Assembly (NCBI GenBank): GCA_003415625.1
Contig: PYIU01000002.1
Span: forward strand, 496,001-560,000
Source: Aquanectria penicillioides
Taxonomy: Eukaryota > Ascomycota > Sordariomycetes > Hypocreales > Nectriaceae
Direction: 5' to 3'
DNA length: 64,000 bases
Shown: positions 1 through 11,509 of the stretch, piece by piece
How positions within the stretch are numbered: position 1 is the first letter of the stretch
Layout: each line of letters begins with the position of its first letter
Translations under genes and position numbers: made by a program
The notes under the pieces: model-generated
What the model saw: the letters and a program-made list of their open reading frames with translations, nothing else
Databases searched by the model: none
What the model was told of the DNA's origin: nothing

Positions 1-6
1 TCCTAG

Positions 7-1497
7 TCCTATTTGTTCTTCCAACTCCAGCACTTCGACCCGTCTGCGGCACCATCGACCTTGTCCACGCGAGCCGGTATCATTATAGGTGCCAAGACCG
101 TTGCCCATGTGTGCACTGGAATACTCTGGGGGCGGCTAGCCGACTGGGAATATTGTGGCCGGAAACTTGTTCTGGTTCTTGGTCTCGTCATATCCACTAT
201 TTCCATTCTCGGATATGGATTCTCTCAGTCATTTACTGTAGCACTGATCTGGCAAATTATTGACGGAGCGATAAACAGCACTATATCAATGGTTCGATGT
301 GTCATTGCCGAATTGAATCCAGATAAACGGTACGAAAGCATAAATTGCCGATACACTCGTCTAACTAGAATATGCAGACATCGAGCTCGAGCCCTCACCC
401 TTCTCCCTCTATATGCCAATGCAGGCCATTTCATCGGGCCTTTAATTGGAGGGTTTCTAGCCTCGAAAAGTGGTGGAAAGAGTACTAGTGGCTTGGGTGC
501 TAAGTTTCCATATGCCGCTCCGAACATTGTTATTGGAGCATTCCATGCTATTCTCGCTTTTCTCGTGGCCATGTTCGTGGATGAAACTCTCTCTAGCGCT
601 CGTGATCGGAGTTCAGGGCTTGCATGGCGCGCTTGGGTAGTACGAAACAGCAGGAAACCCACTGCTGGGCGGCGAAGAGGTGAATCTGATGAATTATCAC
701 CTCTCCTTGACGAGAACCAAGACAACAGGAACGGAGCACACCCAGACTCCAACAGCCAAGTCGAATCTCCCGACCAACAAAAGCTCAAATTCTCGGATAT
801 CCTGACATTCAATGTTGTTATGACGCTACTCACTTACTTCATAATACACGGTCATACCAGCGCCTTTCTAAGTTTGTGGGCGATGTTCCTAAGCACACCT
901 GTTGCATCGCACGAGCAGCGGAGATCACCCTTGAGGATCCATGGGGGTCTTGGAATGGACCCACGTGGAGTAGGAGTCGCCATGTCATTTCAAGGTGCCA
1001 TTGGAGTCCTAATACAAGCTGCCCTCTATCCCACTCTGAACGATCGACTCGGCACACTTCGTCTATTCCGGGTGGGCCTCCTCATCTTCCCCATAACGTA
1101 CTTCTTGGCCCCATTTCCTGTTCTGGTCACCTATAAGGCGGGGAATGAATCGCCTACTTTCTCCCTTTATTCTGCAATCCAACCACATACGTGGTTCTCT
1201 GTTGCCGCTATCCTCTTCTTGTATGTCTGCGGTCGAACTGGCGTTTCACCAGCCACGACTCTGCTGATCAATGACTCAACTCCTCATCCAAGCGTTAGGG
1301 GCACAATTCACACGATGGCATCATTAGTCAGTAGCCTAAGCCGTTCAACATTCCCCCCGGTATGTCTCATAATATTTAGATATGGACTGAGGATTGGGTT
1401 TGGCGAGTTAGGATTCTGCTTTCTGGCCGGCCTGGCAGTCCTGGCATGCACGGCCAGTATGTGGGTTGTTGAAGGGAACAACGGCATGGGAGCTTGA
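7..1497 (+). CDS. MFS transporter, DHA1/drug-proton type, 5' end outside window
   Basis: This is a major facilitator superfamily membrane transporter. The 5' end is missing: an in-frame TAG at 4-6 reads as a 3' splice site (tcctag), so the visible exon begins at 7 with codons for SYLFFQLQHFD. The loop-2 signature region GILWGRLADWEYCGRK follows, and about nine to ten hydrophobic segments can be seen, with a charged central loop around residues 190-260. A 48-nt stretch at 330-377 has GT and AG ends and a ctaac branch site and is very probably an unspliced intron. It is a multiple of three, so the frame stays open across it; removal gives KRHRARAL, the usual loop context. The fold resembles fungal transporters related to yeast YCR023C. 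The substrate is unknown. It lies tandem to and upstream of the amino-acid permease, and whether it belongs to the cluster cannot be judged. Confidence 0.82.
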   Translation, partial: SYLFFQLQHFDPSAAPSTLSTRAGIIIGAKTVAHVCTGILWGRLADWEYCGRKLVLVLGLVISTISILGYGFSQSFTVALIWQIIDGAINSTISMVRCVIAELNPDKRYESINCRYTRLTRICRHRARALTLLPLYANAGHFIGPLIGGFLASKSGGKSTSGLGAKFPYAAPNIVIGAFHAILAFLVAMFVDETLSSARDRSSGLAWRAWVVRNSRKPTAGRRRGESDELSPLLDENQDNRNGAHPDSNSQVESPDQQKLKFSDILTFNVVMTLLTYFIIHGHTSAFLSLWAMFLSTPVASHEQRRSPLRIHGGLGMDPRGVGVAMSFQGAIGVLIQAALYPTLNDRLGTLRLFRVGLLIFPITYFLAPFPVLVTYKAGNESPTFSLYSAIQPHTWFSVAAILFLYVCGRTGVSPATTLLINDSTPHPSVRGTIHTMASLVSSLSRSTFPPVCLIIFRYGLRIGFGELGFCFLAGLAVLACTASMWVVEGNNGMGA

Positions 1498-1732
1498 CAA
1501 TCTGCTCATTAGATTCGGAGTTCGGGGTTTCCCTGGTTCTTGACTCGGTCTCTATTCAATTTCGCTTTAATCTTGCATGTGAAGGTATCAGAGCCGCATC
1601 GTATAGAATCTGCAGCGTAATCAATCGATGAGATAGGCGTGGCCGTGTTTATTACCTCGGATTCCATTTCTCAGCTGGCGACGAACATTGGAGTTCTGGC
1701 CCTGGCACTGACCCTCGCTACGCTTAGTGGTG

Positions 1733-1746
1733 CGGAAGCCCTCCCG
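1733..1746. promoter_or_regulatory. CGG-N8-CCG site 1, permease promoter (distal)
   Basis: The sequence is CGG AAGCCCTC CCG, an inverted repeat of the type bound by Zn2Cys6 dimers. It lies about 785 bp before the permease ATG. It belongs to a set of 14 such sites found two by two before every gene of the cluster. Confidence 0.55.
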
Positions 1747-2246
1747 CGATTATCAGCGACTTATCAACAACACTCGGGATTGAACCCGAAGATAGTTGAC
1801 CGCGCCTCTCGCCACAAAACAGGGCCGTGAGCTGCGGCCACACCCATGCTCGCCCCTTCGGCGTCGTATCCTACCTTACCTTATCAAGAATTACAACCCT
1901 TTGGAAGCTGACGTCCTGGTCCGCGTCAAGCATCTATTTTCTAGGGGGTTGAGCTGGGACGTGACTGAGCCGGTTCATTGGTCATGAGTTTGCCGATTGT
2001 AATGCCACAAAGTCTACAGCGAATTAAGATCAGCGTCTACAAGCACACATTGCGCCCTCGATCCTTCTGCTTCTATAAATGCAGTTACCCGTGTCTGCTT
2101 TCGCACACAAGTTCGCATTTTCAAGGTTTAAAGTTCGCTCGAGTCAGCCCTTAGTCTCAAAAGGATGCAAGGTAGACAATCTAGAACAGCAGGGGTCAGC
2201 TGATAACGCCACGCTGCACCTTGGCAAGGTGAAGGATAACAACCAC

Positions 2247-2260
2247 CGGATATCCATCCG
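2247..2260. promoter_or_regulatory. CGG-N8-CCG site 2, permease promoter (proximal)
   Basis: The sequence is CGG ATATCCAT CCG, about 270 bp before the permease ATG. The half-sites and spacer length are the same as at the other cluster promoters. Confidence 0.65.
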
Positions 2261-2529
2261 AAATGCATCGGCCAGGGAACATCCTGACCGACAGTTCAAT
2301 TTCCTCCCCGCCGAGGCTGATGTACGAACCAACGCCAATTTGCGGGGTGGAGCCTTGGAGTTTCAACCATCTCCATAACTGATAACTAGTGACATGTGCA
2401 TTGCATGATATGCATGGTCAGTTCGTGCTTTCTCCATAAAAGTCCAAGGATCTCCTCCTCAAATGCCCAAACCAGTCAATCCAACTTCTCTCCAAGACCT
2501 CGTTTGGCACAACAACAGACATATGCAAC

Positions 2530-4263
2530 ATGGCTTCCGACAAAGAAGAGGTCAACGACAAGGTTGAACCTACCATCACCAACAATGGAAGCGTTCACCT
2601 GGGCACCGTGGCAGCTAGCTCAGATCAACTGCAAAGAAACCTAGGAAATCGCCAAATCCAATTGATTGCGATTGGCGGTTCCATTGGAACAGCGAGCTTC
2701 GTTAGCATCGGCACGGGTCTTTACAAAGGCGGTCCGGCAAGTTTGTTCATAGCATACACCATATATGCCTGCATGCTCGGCTTGGTCAACAATTGCATCG
2801 CCGAGATGGCTGTCTTCATGCCTGTGACGAGTGCTTTTATCCGAATGGCGGGTCATTGGGTTGATGAAGCTTTTGGTTTCATGGCCGGGTGGAACTTCTT
2901 CATTTATGAAGCCGTTCTTATTCCGTTCGAGATTTCCGCGCTCAATCTTGTTCTGACATTCTGGAGAGACGACATTCCGGTGGCGGCAGTCGTCGCTGCG
3001 TGCGTCGTGCTCTACTTGTTCGTATTTCTGCCCTGAAACTGGCGCGCACACGATACTAATGAAAATGTATTTAGCATCCTGAACGCATTTACAGTCAAGT
3101 GGTACGGCGAGGCCGAGTTTTGGCTATCTTCCGGCAAAGTCCTCTTGTTCTTCATCGTCTTTTCGTTTACCTTTATCACGATGGTGGGAGGCAATCCTCA
3201 ACACGACGCGTACGGCTTCCGTTACTGGAGCAATCCAGGAGCATTCAAAGAATACATCACGACTGGCAATCTTGGAAAGTTTGAGGGTTTCTTAGGAGCG
3301 TTGTGGAGCGCCGCATTCACAATTGTTGGCCCCGAATATGTTTCCATGGTATCCGGCGAGACCAAATTACCTCGCCGATACCTGAAGAATGCTTTCAAAA
3401 CTACATATTTGAGATTTGCCTTTTTCTTCATTGGTGGTGCGCTGACCGTCGGCGTTGCTATCCCCTACAACGATAAGACTTTGGTGTCTATTCTTGACGG
3501 ATCATCTGGTGGAGCAGGCACCGCTGCCGCATCTCCATACGTCATTGCGATGAACAACTTGGGTATCGATGTTCTGCCGCACATCACGAATGCGCTTTTG
3601 GTGACTAGCATCTTTTCCGCCGGAAATGCTTACACCTACTGCGGAACCCGAAGTCTCTACGGTCTTGCGTTGGAAGGCCAAGCACCCGCCTTCCTTCGCA
3701 AGTGCACTACTTCCGGCGTTCCGATTTACTGTCTCGGAGTCATCATGCTGTTCCCTTGCCTGGCTTTCCTCAACGTCTCTAGCAGCTCAGCTGAGGTGCT
3801 GACTTGGCTCACCAACATCATCACCGCTGCCCAAATCATCGACTATATCGTCATCTGCATCACCTATGTGTTTTTCTACAATGCCTGCCTGGCACAAAAT
3901 GTGGATCGCCGATCTCTTCCCTATTGTGGGTATTTCCAGCCTTACAGTGCCTGGATTAGTGGTGTTTTCCTCAGCATTGTCGTATGTGTTTACGGCTATT
4001 CGGTTTTCCTCCCTGGAAAATGGGATGTCGGCACATTTTTCACGTACTACACCATGGTTCTCGTCACTCCGTTTTTGTATTTTGGATGGAAATTTGCCAA
4101 GCGGACAAGCATCGTCAAGGCAAGCGAGGCAGATTTGGTATGGGAGAAGCCGGCGATTGATGCTTATGAGGCCGCGTTTTGTGAGGAAGATCTTGGCTTT
4201 TGGAATGAGATCTTGCACATGATGGGTTTCAAACGCAATAAGAATGCTTCGGTCGGTGCCTGA
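2530..4263 (+). CDS. Amino-acid permease, APC/YAT family (proline or hydroxyproline uptake candidate)
   Basis: Plasma-membrane amino-acid/proton symporter of the APC superfamily, about 558 aa after splicing. The N-terminal cytosolic tail is followed by the family signature RNLGNRQIQLIAIGGSIGTA, then about twelve membrane segments. PEYVSMVSGETKLPRRYLKNA marks the conserved loop after TM6. One intron fits 3018-3074 (donor GTTCGT, branch ctaat, acceptor ttag); it joins LYF to ILNAFTVKWYGEAEFW and restores the frame. ATG 2530 is the first start before the signature. The family includes PrnB and other fungal proline permeases, but I cannot assign the substrate from sequence. Two CGG-N8-CCG sites upstream tie it to the catabolic genes at 13.7-26.1 kb, from which it is now separated by a retrotransposon. 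Confidence 0.9.
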
Positions 4264-5359
4264 GCCCAGCTAGTAGGCGAAGCTTCATGACAAACCGAAG
4301 GATTTTAATTATCTTAACTAGCATATCTCAGCGTTAGCAAAATCAAAGTTCATTGCATCTCCAAGTGGGTAGAGACAGTTGATAGTCGTGTGTAGTGCAG
4401 AACAGCACCAGAAGGTGTTCGTGTTGACCGAATTCTAAACCTCCCTCTGTCAGGTTCTCTCATGAGGAAAGGCCTAGAACAATCTTAAGTCTAATCTGGG
4501 CAGCGAAACTTGACTTTCATTATATATTTATTGTGTTAGCTCCTCATATGCTCTGTGTTATTACTTTTCCTCACTATCAGCAGCTATCAAGCACCTAAAA
4601 TCACTACAATCTACTATTACCACTATTCAAGTTGCTTCGGCATAACGCGAATGTCTATACATGGATTTCAAACCTGCTTGGGAGGGTTTCACAAGTCGAT
4701 TAGAAATTTACGCCCCAATAATCCAATCTTGTCCCTTGCCAACAGCCCAAATTTGTTTGTTCATTGTATTTTCCCTCCGCAAGCTGAAAGGCCACTCCAA
4801 TCCTCTTGAGGCAAAAGACGTGCTGGGCTGACTGGTCTATCTAAGCTACCTGATGAGATACAAATTCGCCATTAGCCAAGGGCCTCAGTTTAGGCTGGGG
4901 TCCGACCCTCGGGGTCTGCTAAGCTGTAAGCCTTTATGAAGGTTTCTCTCCCTCCCAGTCATCTCTATCCCTTAGCTCATGGCTGTGTTGACCACGATTC
5001 CATCTAACAATTCAAACCATGTGTATATTATATATCTTGCCCCCAATACTGTATTGTAAAGTACGGGCTCATTAACCTACATTTTGGTTACTAGAGCGAG
5101 ATTCATTCTTGCTCTCTCACCCTTGTCTGCCAGAGTTTTTGACTCACAGATAACTAAGGTTAATGCATAAGCAGCAGAGTAGGAAAACTAACAAGGGTGA
5201 GAAACGGCCCCTAGCTCCCAGCCCAAAGAAGCCTTTCCATTAGTGAACTTTCCTAGGGCTCAGATAAAACCAGGTCCTCCAGTACCGCGCAAACAAGCTT
5301 AGCCTAAATATCCCATTAAGGAGTGATAATTGCGGTTGTGGCTTGCCATATGTTGAGCT
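4264..5359. other. Gene-free DNA between the permease and the retrotransposon
   Basis: I see no gene. AT content rises toward the element. The last five bases, GAGCT (5355-5359), are the left copy of the target-site duplication. Confidence 0.6.
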
Positions 5360-5618
5360 TGTTGACGGATATAGCGGCCGGGCGAAGGTGGTCGCCGCTA
5401 CAGACATAGCGGCCGGCCACAAGCCGACCTTAGGGGCCTTGTGGGCCTAGGTCTTGAGGCCATATATCCTCATAAGGGAATCCCTGCACTGTAAATAGGT
5501 GATTGCATTCTGCGACCACTATCTAGCTGCTCCTTATAAATCCTAATTAATCTAGACCGATCCATTGCGTATATCGCCTGCTATAACTGTCCCTATATAT
5601 GCCTATATATTGTTTATA
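5360..5618 (+). repeat. 5' LTR of copia copy 1
   Basis: Starts TGTTGACGGATATAGCGGCC and ends ...TTGTTTATA; the terminal CA has become TA by RIP, and copy 2 retains CA. The left part beside unique DNA is GC-rich and little mutated, and the right part beside the element body is strongly mutated. The sequence ggttataagcc just after it is the probable, damaged primer-binding site. Confidence 0.92.
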
Positions 5619-8600
5619 GGTTATAAGCCTAAAGCTTTAATTTAAGAAGAAATTATAGCTATTTAAAAGGTTTAGATTAACCTAAAGTTTATCCTTTAAA
5701 GTTAGCATTTATAATATTAATTAATTAAAATCTTAAAATTTAAATAATAGCTTTAAAGCTAGCCCTAAAGTTAATCCTTATTATTAAAGCAATTAAATAG
5801 ATTAATAATAAAGAAAATTCTATTAAGAAAGAAAATAATTTTAAGGATTTTTTACTTTTTTTTAAAAGGTTAATAAAGCCTATTAAAAGGGATTTATAGA
5901 AAACTTAATTAAATTTAAATATTATAATGCAATAAATAATAGAGATAATACAATAGATATAAAAGCTATAAAAGCACTTTAATTAAAAGATTAAAAATAA
6001 ATTAAAGATTAAATATAAAATATAGCCTAAAGATAAATTAAAATTTAAAGTAAAAGATAATAAAGATAAAAGCTTTAAATATTAAGGAAGCTAACTCTTT
6101 TATACCTTAAGGAAGCCTTTAAAAGCTTTAAATAAAATATTTAATTTTTTAAGGAATAAAAAGATATTAATAGAGCTTACTTTAAGTAAAAAGAAGATTA
6201 TAAATTTATAATTAATTAAAATTAAAGATCTTATTAATTTTAACTTTAAGATAAAAGAAGATAATATATTTAAGGGATTAAAGAATTAGGCTGCCTAAAA
6301 GAGATATTTTTTTTATACTATAATTACTATTAAATAATATAAAGAGATTAAGATTTTATATTTAAGAGAAATGCATTTAATTGCTACTATAAAAATAGCA
6401 ATTTTATAGAAATTAAAGCTATTATTATTTTTAGTAAAGATTAATATAAAGGCTATTAAGCTATTAATAAAAAGGTATAATAATATAAGGTTTTAATAAA
6501 GCTTAATTAATCTCTATTAAAAATTAAAGTCCCTAACTCTAAAGAAACTATAAGGGGTCTAAAGTTATATTAATAACTTTTATTGTATTATAAATAGTAT
6601 TATTAAAGCTAGCAATAAGCTCCTTAAGTATTAAGAAAAGATAAGGTTTATAAATAGTATTAAAAAGGTCTTTTTTAAATAGAATGCACTTTAATATAAC
6701 TATAAATAAAAGGGGAAATACTAATCTATTTATAAAATATAGAAAGACCTTATTAATAAAGCTAAAAGTTTATAGACTTTCTAAAAGAAAAGTAAAGACT
6801 TTAATAGTAAGAAAGGTATATAAATAAGTATTTAATTAAATAAAAAGAATAACTATAAAAAAGATCTTAAGAGCAGTAAATGCTTTAATTATAATTAAAA
6901 AGGTTATATTATAAAGAACTGCCTATTTTTATAGAAGGAAAGTAAAGGCAATAAAAATAGAAGGTTAAAGAAGAAAGATAATAGTAATAAAATTGCTAAA
7001 AAGACTAAAAAGACTGCTTTATATATAGAATTAAATAAGTAAAGTACTAAAAATATAAAGAAAGCTAAAGATAATTTTAATAATAATAATAATACTATTT
7101 TTATATATTATAGAGGCTTAAAGGTAAGGAAGTTTTTTAGTAATGCTTTTATAAGGTTATTAGTAAAAAAGGTAGCTATAGTAATGATTTTTAGCCTATT
7201 AAAATAGCAATTATATAGTCTTTTTAATATTAATAATAATACTATATTAAAGGCTAAAGGAAATAGTAACTTTATTACTATTTTAATATCTATAGAATTA
7301 GGCCTTACTAATTAAAAAGACTGCTGGCTTTAGGATTTAAAAGCTAATATATATACTATTAATAACTTTAAATAGTTTAAAGAAGATAAATAATATAAAC
7401 TTAATAAAATAATGCCAATTCTTATAGGTAAAGGTATTATATATTCTATAGCTATAGGAATAGTAGTAGTTATACTATTTATAGAAGGAAAGAGAATAAA
7501 AATTATAATACTTAAAGATATAGTTTTTATTAAAGATTTCCTATTAAATATAATCTTTAGTAAAAAAGTCTATCTTTTTAGCAATTATATAATTAAAAAT
7601 AAAATCTTTAATAGTAATAATAAAATCTTTATAACTTTTAATATCCTTAATTAAGGGTTTCTACTTAAAGCAATAAAAGGTATAATAAGCTATTACTTTA
7701 CTTTTAAAATAATGCTAATATAAATAAAATAGTTTAAGGTAAGAATATAATACTAAAGACTTATTTATATAGATTAAAAAGCCCTTAACTATACCTTTAA
7801 GGTTATAAAAGGTAGGCTTAATAATTATAAGCTACTTAATATATTTTATAAAGACTATAAGCTTGCTAAAAGTATAAGGTTTTTATTAAAGATACTATAA
7901 GAAAGAGTAGACTATATATTTAACTTTCTTTATATAGATTTTATAGAGTTAAGTCTATATATATATAATAGAAAGAGGTATTTTAAGCTTATAATTAATA
8001 ATAAAAGCTATTATTTTTATAGCAATTTACTTAAAAAGAAAAGTAATACTATTATTTTAATAAAAGAAGATCTTTTAGTATTTAAAACTATTATAGCCTA
8101 TAGTCTGCCCTAAAAGATATAGTTTAATGGCAGCTATAAATTTATTAATAGAAAGGTTAATAAACTCCTCTTAAAAATAGGGATCCCTGCGATTGTTATA
8201 TTGCTGTATAGCCATAAATAGAATGGCTTTATTAAATAGGCAAACTATACAATCTAAAAGAAAATAAAAAGTATAATAATAGCAATAAATATCCCTTTTA
8301 GGCTATAAAAAGAGATTATTCTTATAGTTATATATATTATTAATATTATAGTAATAAGATTATTAAACTAAAAGACTCTTTATAAGGTTTACTTTATAGA
8401 TTTAATTCTAAAAAAGGAATATATATTAAGCATTAAGTATCTATAGATTTTAGGGTTAAAGGCATTTATTTATATTAAATAGGAAAAATGCAATAGATTT
8501 AAAAAGATACTACCTTATAGTTAAAAAGGAATCCTTATAGAATTTTAAGGAATTAAAGCATATAGGATTTAAAACCCTAAAATAAAGAAAGTTATTATAA

Positions 8601-10278
8601 TAATATATATAGTGTTTTATAAGCCTATTCTATTGCCTATAGTAAAAGGTAAAAAGATTATTTAATTATAGCTAAAAAGAGTATTTAATAACTTTAAGAG
8701 ATACTTTATAATATTAGTAATAGCTATAAAGAAGTAGATTCTAGCTGCTTATATTAATATTAATTTAGCTATAATCTATAATGCCCTTAATTAGCTAAAT
8801 ACTAACCTTTAAAGAGAGGCATTCTTTAAGGAGATTTATGCCCTTATTAATAAAGGCATACTTAAATTTATTTTAAAGAAGGAATTACTAAAAGGCAAAA
8901 GACTACTTATAGTAAAGTAAGTAAATTAATATAAAAAAGATAAAAATAGTATAATAATTATATATAAAGCTTAATTTATAGTATATAGCTTTATGCAAAA
9001 GGAAGGTATTAATTATTAAAAGACTTTCTCCTTAATTATAAGAGCTAACTCCTAAAGGATACTACTTGCTTATACTATATAAATTAAAAAGAAATTATTA
9101 TAGAATAATATAATTATAGTATATTTAAATAGAAAGCTAAAAGAAGATATTTATATTATAACTTTCCCTTTACTTAATAAGTTCTTTAAGGATCTAAAGT
9201 ATAAATATTTAGCTAAAAAAGTGGGCTATAAATAAAGCATTAAGTATATTATATAGTTGCTTATAGCCCTATATAGCCTTAAGTAAAGTGCCTAATAGTA
9301 ATAAAAGAAATTAAAGAAAATATTTAGTAAATTAGGCCTTAAGAGGCTATAAAGCAATACTGCAATTTATATAAATTAAGTAAAGAAGATTATTATAGCT
9401 ATATATATAAATAATATATTTATAATTATTAATAATAATAAAAATATAAATACTTTTATTAATAAACTTATATAAAAAGTAAAAATAAAATTGCTTAAAT
9501 TTTTTAAGCTCTTTTTAGGTATAGCTATTATAGTAAAAGAAAATAAATTGCTTATACTATTATAAAGAGATTATATAATAAGCATTTTTAAGCAATTTAA
9601 ATACCTTAATTATAAAGCTATAAATATATTAATAAAAATAGAAATCTATTATTTAGCTAAAATAATTAATATCTTTAGTATAAAGGCTATTAATAAAGAA
9701 TATATATTAATAATAAGAAAAGTTAACTATCTCTTATAGTAAAGCTAATTTAATTTAGCCTTTATATATAGTCTTTAGATATACTTTTTAAATAGCTTAA
9801 ATAAGTAATAACTTAAGGCTATAAAAAGAATGCTATAATATATTAAAGGGAGCCTTAATTACTCTATCTATTATTACTGCCTTAAGGAAGAGTTATATAG
9901 CAATCTATTTAATTTTTATAGCTACTATAACTTTAACTATATTAATTGCTTAAAGATAGTATAATTAACTAAAGGATATATATTTTTTATAAATAAAGGC
10001 TTAATTATATAGTTTAATAAGCATTAAAAGACTATAGTAAAGTTCTTAATAAAAGCTAAATATTATATATTAATAAAAGTAGTATTATAAATTATATAAA
10101 TAAAAAGCTTTATAAAGAAATTTAATAGCTTATTAATTGCTTTAATAATAATCTTTATAGATAATTAAAGCACTATAAAGCTAATATATAACTTTAAATT
10201 TTATATCTATATAAAGTATATTTAAGTATAATATTACTTTATAAAAAAGGCTATTAAAAATAGTATAGTTAAACTATA

Positions 10279-10425
10279 TGTAAGGATAGCGCTGGGTGCG
10301 TATGAATGTGCGACAACCAGGCCCCTTATATACAGTTGTGTGGTACAATTCCGGCATGTTGTGCCTGAATTGCTTGATCTTTTAGGTCTATTGGTCGAGT
10401 GGGCATGCCACCCCACCTCTTCACA
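10279..10425 (-). repeat. Nested solo LTR (147 bp) of a different family
   Basis: A GC-richer block inside the AT-rich element starts TGTAAGG and ends TTCACA, flanked by the 5-bp duplication CTATA (10274-10278 and 10426-10430). Copy 2, read as reverse complement near 62530, has the uninterrupted site with a single CTATA. On the minus strand it reads TGTGAAG...CTTACA with a TATATAAG box, which suggests that orientation. It shows no obvious RIP. Confidence 0.82.
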
Positions 10426-10758
10426 CTATAATATATCCTTTTTATTAAAAATATTACTAATATATTTATAAAGCTATTAATAGGCCTATTATATTACTTT
10501 TTTATTAATACTTTAAGATTAAGGCTAAAATTAAAGAAAGTACTATACTAAAAATATTAAAATAAATATAAATAATATCTATAAAAGCTTATAGCAATAC
10601 CTTTAGCTATAATAAAAAAGTTCTATTTAAGTAAATAATTGCTTTAGCAATAAAAAAAGAATAACTTTATAATTATATAAGGAATATATATATAAGGAAG
10701 GTTAGAATAGCCTTATAATAGCACTTAAGGATAAGCCCTTAATTAGGCTTAAAGAGAG

Positions 10759-11017
10759 TGTTAATAGATATAGCGGCTAGGTAAAGGTAGTTGCCGCTAT
10801 AGATATAGTAGCCGGCCATAAGCCGACCTTAGGGGCCTTATGGGCCTAGGTCTTAAGGCCATATATCCTTATAAGGGAATCCCTATACTGTAAATAGGTG
10901 ACTGCATTTTGCGACCACTATCTAGCTGCTCCTTACGAATCCCAATTGATCTGGACCGACCCGTTGCGCATGTCGCCCGCTGTGACTGTCCCTGCGCGTG
11001 CCTGTATATTGTTTATA
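10759..11017 (+). repeat. 3' LTR of copia copy 1
   Basis: A partner of the LTR at 5360-5618, of the same length. Here the left (inner) part is mutated (TGTTAATAGATATAG) and the right (outer) part is nearly intact (gcgcatgtcgcccgctgtgac), the mirror image of the 5' LTR. It is followed by GAGCT. Confidence 0.92.
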
Positions 11018-11509
11018 GAGCTGAACTCCTTTCAAGCCGTCAATGTGTGTTGTTCTTATTAGGGCGTGTTTTGATGGCTGCTGCTAACATTTTTAGCCTA
11101 TGGAAACCTTCGTTTTACTAGTCTGCTAGCACCTTATTAGTAGATGTTAAGCGAGGAGAACTTCTATAGGAGAGAGTTCGTGAATAGCACCAAAGTTGAT
11201 ATTAGTGGTTAGTATAGGGTAGCTCTGTCTCCGAATAGTGGGGGATCAGTGAAGCATCCAACAATTGCGATTCCTTTATTATTTACTAAGTGTTAAGCAC
11301 TGCTAATCCAAATCAGGTGATGGTGGCGTTTCCCGCCGTCTTAATTAAAGACTACTCAGATCATGTCCGATAAACTGCAAGGGACGCGTGGTGAATGCCA
11401 GATGTCCGAGGAGGCTATACGCGACTAGCCGTTACGACCTCGAGTATCAGAAAGCTTTAACTAAACAAATTTCCTTACACCTGAAGTCGAGCAGGTCCCA
11501 TGGAGCGGC

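Larger units (their letters stand above)
1498..2529. other. Intergenic region, promoter of the permease
   Basis: No convincing gene lies here; the small open frames have no recognisable sequence. It holds a CTATAAAT element near 2073 and two CGG-N8-CCG inverted repeats listed separately. Confidence 0.6.
5360..11017 (+). mobile_element. Full-length Ty1/copia LTR retrotransposon, heavily RIP-degraded (copy 1)
   Basis: A complete 5.66-kb element has 259-bp LTRs at 5360-5618 and 10759-11017 and is flanked by the 5-bp duplication GAGCT (5355-5359 and 11018-11022). No long open frame survives. Relics are legible: a gag zinc knuckle near 6868-6909 reads C-F-N-Y-N-stop-K-G-Y-I-I-K-N-C, where Tyr replaces Cys and His and a stop replaces Gln. 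A gag-pre-integrase-like stretch lies at 7412-7654. The reverse-transcriptase motif near 9398-9421 reads Y-I-N-N-I, expected Y-V-D-D-I. All changes are C-to-T or G-to-A. The purine tract before the 3' LTR is degraded to ggcttaaagagag, while copy 2 keeps ggcttggagggag. LTR-integrase-RT order and the knuckle support copia; gypsy is less likely. Confidence 0.93.

Noticed and set aside
1745..1815. Possible tRNA gene on the minus strand (GGTTCAATCC B-box-like sequence near 1778)
   Set aside because: The T-arm pairing leaves a 6-nt loop and no acceptor or anticodon arm could be drawn.
7412..7654. 80-aa open frame inside the copia element as a host gene
   Set aside because: It is a surviving piece of the element's gag-pre-integrase region and occurs in AT-rich RIP-mutated DNA.
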